A DNA stretch of 64,000 nt, taken from the NCBI RefSeq assembly GCF_022811645.1, contig NZ_CP094538.1, positions 27,724 to 91,723 of the forward strand, written 5' to 3'. The notes under the pieces are model-generated. The model was given only the letters and a program-made list of their open reading frames with translations. It was not told the origin of the DNA and made no database searches. Below, piece by piece: positions 62,671-64,000 of this stretch; within the stretch, counting starts at the first letter, position 1, and the number at the start of each line of letters is the position of its first letter. Source of the stretch: Hymenobacter monticola. GTDB lineage: Bacteria; Bacteroidota; Bacteroidia; Cytophagales; Hymenobacteraceae. The translations under genes and the position numbers were made by a program.

Positions 62671-63750
62671 TTATATTTCCATACCCCCGTCGCGGGGACG
62701 GTCGGGAATTTGCGGCTGCTGCGGCGCTTTCGTCACTTGGCGGACCTGCTCCTGAGCCTTGCGGGCTTGCTCCTGCTCTTGGTCTTTGCGGGCCTGGTCG
62801 CGAGCCTGGGCTTGGCGGGCTTGCTCCTGAAACTGACGGTTCAGCTTTTCCGCCGCCTCCAGCTGGCGCTTCGCTCGCCCCGCATCATACGTTTCTGCGG
62901 CCTGGTTCGCGTTCTGCGCGAGCCCCGAGCCCTGCGCCTGGTACTGGGCAAATGCCTGATGCAACTTACTAGCACTGTACTCTTTGGCAACTTCGCTGCC
63001 CTTGAAGCGGTGCCCTTCCTTCTCAAACACCACCCCGTACACCTGCGGCCCGTCCTTTTTCTGGTGGGTGCTGGGGTACAGCTGCACCCCGTGGCGGGTC
63101 AGCTTGGCTTGCAGCTCTTCCCAATTGCCCGAATAGGGCGCGGTATGCTTCAGGGCATTGCCCACCTCGTGGCGCGCCCGCTGCCATTCTGCATCCCGCC
63201 GGGCACTGGGCGTCTTCGCCGTGACTTGTCGATGAGTCTTCTCCACCTCACGGGCCTGCTCCCGGCCGCGCTGCTCGGCCACCGTCAGGCCCATCTCTGC
63301 CTCAATCTCCTTGCACACGCGCCGGCTCTCCTGGCCGATGAAGTTGTCGGGAATCGTTTTGCCGTAGTTGTCCACCCTGTTAACTACCAGGTGCGCGTGC
63401 GGATGGTCCTTGTCAAAGTGCCCGGTCAGCGACCACTGGGTATTGGACCATTGCTTACCCTCGCCGTCCATCTTCGCCACGTACGCGCGGCCGATTTGGC
63501 GCAGCAGTTCCGCTACCTCCTCGCGGCTGCGGCCGGCGGCGTCCTCGGCCGGCAAGGCCAGCGCGACGTGCAGCACGGCGTTCCCCAGTCCGGGGCGCTG
63601 CGCCTGCTGAAACTCGAAGTCCTGCGCCATGTGGGCCGCGCTATCCGTGCGAACCCCCTCCGCGTCCAGCACCTGCGCCTGCTTGTCCTCTTGTAGCACG
63701 TAGCGGCAGATGCCGGCGAAGCTCTTGCCGATTTTTACTTTGCCTATCAT
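62671..63750 (-). CDS. Relaxase / mobilization nuclease
   Basis: The protein has 359 residues. The N-terminal relaxase domain has a histidine triad in GHFDKDHPHAHLVVNRVD (His 111, 116, 118 and 120) and a preceding segment VAKMDGEGKQWSNTQW. The C-terminal half is a long Gln/Ala/Arg-rich coiled coil. Relaxases of this type nick oriT to start plasmid transfer. The start overlaps the upstream MobC-like gene by 4 bp (ATGA), which fits a mobilization operon. The nicking tyrosine is expected at the N-terminus; Tyr 17 is a candidate. Confidence 0.85.
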   Translation of the reverse strand: MIGKVKIGKSFAGICRYVLQEDKQAQVLDAEGVRTDSAAHMAQDFEFQQAQRPGLGNAVLHVALALPAEDAAGRSREEVAELLRQIGRAYVAKMDGEGKQWSNTQWSLTGHFDKDHPHAHLVVNRVDNYGKTIPDNFIGQESRRVCKEIEAEMGLTVAEQRGREQAREVEKTHRQVTAKTPSARRDAEWQRARHEVGNALKHTAPYSGNWEELQAKLTRHGVQLYPSTHQKKDGPQVYGVVFEKEGHRFKGSEVAKEYSASKLHQAFAQYQAQGSGLAQNANQAAETYDAGRAKRQLEAAEKLNRQFQEQARQAQARDQARKDQEQEQARKAQEQVRQVTKAPQQPQIPDRPRDGGMEI

Positions 63751-64000
63751 GCCCCGGGTAGGGTTTGGTGAATTTTGGCCAGCACCTGCTGCACCTGGTC
63801 TATCGTGGCCCGTGCCCGTAGCTCCACCACCGGCATGGTCCGAGCCAGCACCACGAGTTGGTTCAGGTTGGTGGCCAGCTTCACCAGTTGCCGGTATTGT
63901 TGCCGCCGCTCCTCCAGCAGCGCCTCGTCCGGTGCGGCTTGCAGTACCTGCACCCCGTCGAGCGCCGCCCGGATGACGGCAGACCGGGTCATTTTACTGC
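63747..64000 (-). CDS. MobC-like accessory protein, 5' end outside the window
   Basis: The frame is open to the window edge, so the N-terminus is missing. The visible ~84 residues start with SRSAVIRAALDG-like sequence (KMTRSAVIRAALDGV) and end in a helix (LRARATIDQVQQVLAKIHQ), as in MobC proteins that help the relaxase open oriT. The stop overlaps the relaxase ATG. Confidence 0.6.
   Translation of the reverse strand, partial: SKMTRSAVIRAALDGVQVLQAAPDEALLEERRQQYRQLVKLATNLNQLVVLARTMPVVELRARATIDQVQQVLAKIHQTLPGA

Noticed and set aside
62710..63696. 328-codon plus-strand reading frame
   Set aside because: It is antisense to the relaxase, whose histidine triad shows which strand is coding.
1..64000. 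CRISPR arrays, tRNA or rRNA genes
   Set aside because: No regularly spaced short repeats and no tRNA or rRNA-like sequences were recognised on reading both strands.

Overview
The window is GC-rich (roughly 60 %) DNA from a member of the Bacteroidota, most plausibly a Hymenobacter-like Cytophagales bacterium. Reasons: many short lipoproteins and repeat proteins of the kind common in that group, few Shine-Dalgarno sequences, one good Bacteroidota-type promoter (TTG, 19 nt, TAnnTTTG), and Bacteroidota-style mobilization genes at the right end. No rRNA, tRNA or CRISPR array was found.

1-19 kb is a loosely packed region of cell-envelope and secreted proteins: a repeat protein cut by the window edge, lipoproteins, a TPR protein, a YD-repeat protein, a DUF1877 protein and two paralogous lipoproteins. 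Two genes here are damaged: an SMI1/KNR4-like gene has an in-frame stop, and one secreted protein has a one-base frameshift in a homopolymer. The region holds an IS1182-like element and four ~150-bp elements (MITEs) with the same terminal inverted repeats. Three of these five insertions are flanked by clear 4-bp GACC/GGTC duplications and a fourth (MITE 2) by an imperfect pair. A short GACC-containing motif recurs in the intergenic gaps and seems to be the target.

19-57 kb is a defence island that opens with two divergent serine recombinases, one broken. Next come a methyltransferase / double-GHKL ATPase / receiver-like triad and a winged-helix protein. A minus-strand cluster follows: a truncated FtsZ homologue, a truncated sigma-70 homologue, a WYL regulator and a GmrSD-type type IV restriction enzyme. 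After that come a DUF4209/HEPN-like three-gene cassette and several small proteins. The island ends with a complete ten-gene BREX operon (38.9-55.8 kb) and a YhcG-type PDDEXK nuclease. The BREX operon is a hybrid. It begins like type 6 (brxE-brxA-brxB-brxC-pglX-pglZ) but ends with brxL. Its BrxL has no Lon-protease region; instead it carries a C-terminal domain that closely resembles the phospholipase-D-like domain of eukaryotic MITD1. The operon also encodes a SEC-C/HEPN-like protein, a protein of unknown function and a PLD-like protein.

57.5-64 kb looks like plasmid or integrated mobilizable-element DNA: a ribbon-helix-helix protein, XRE regulators with a likely operator, a pair of paralogous genes of which one is broken, a replication-initiator-like winged-helix protein, a membrane protein, a relaxase and a MobC-like protein running off the edge. 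The sequence alone does not show whether the whole window is plasmid or chromosome.
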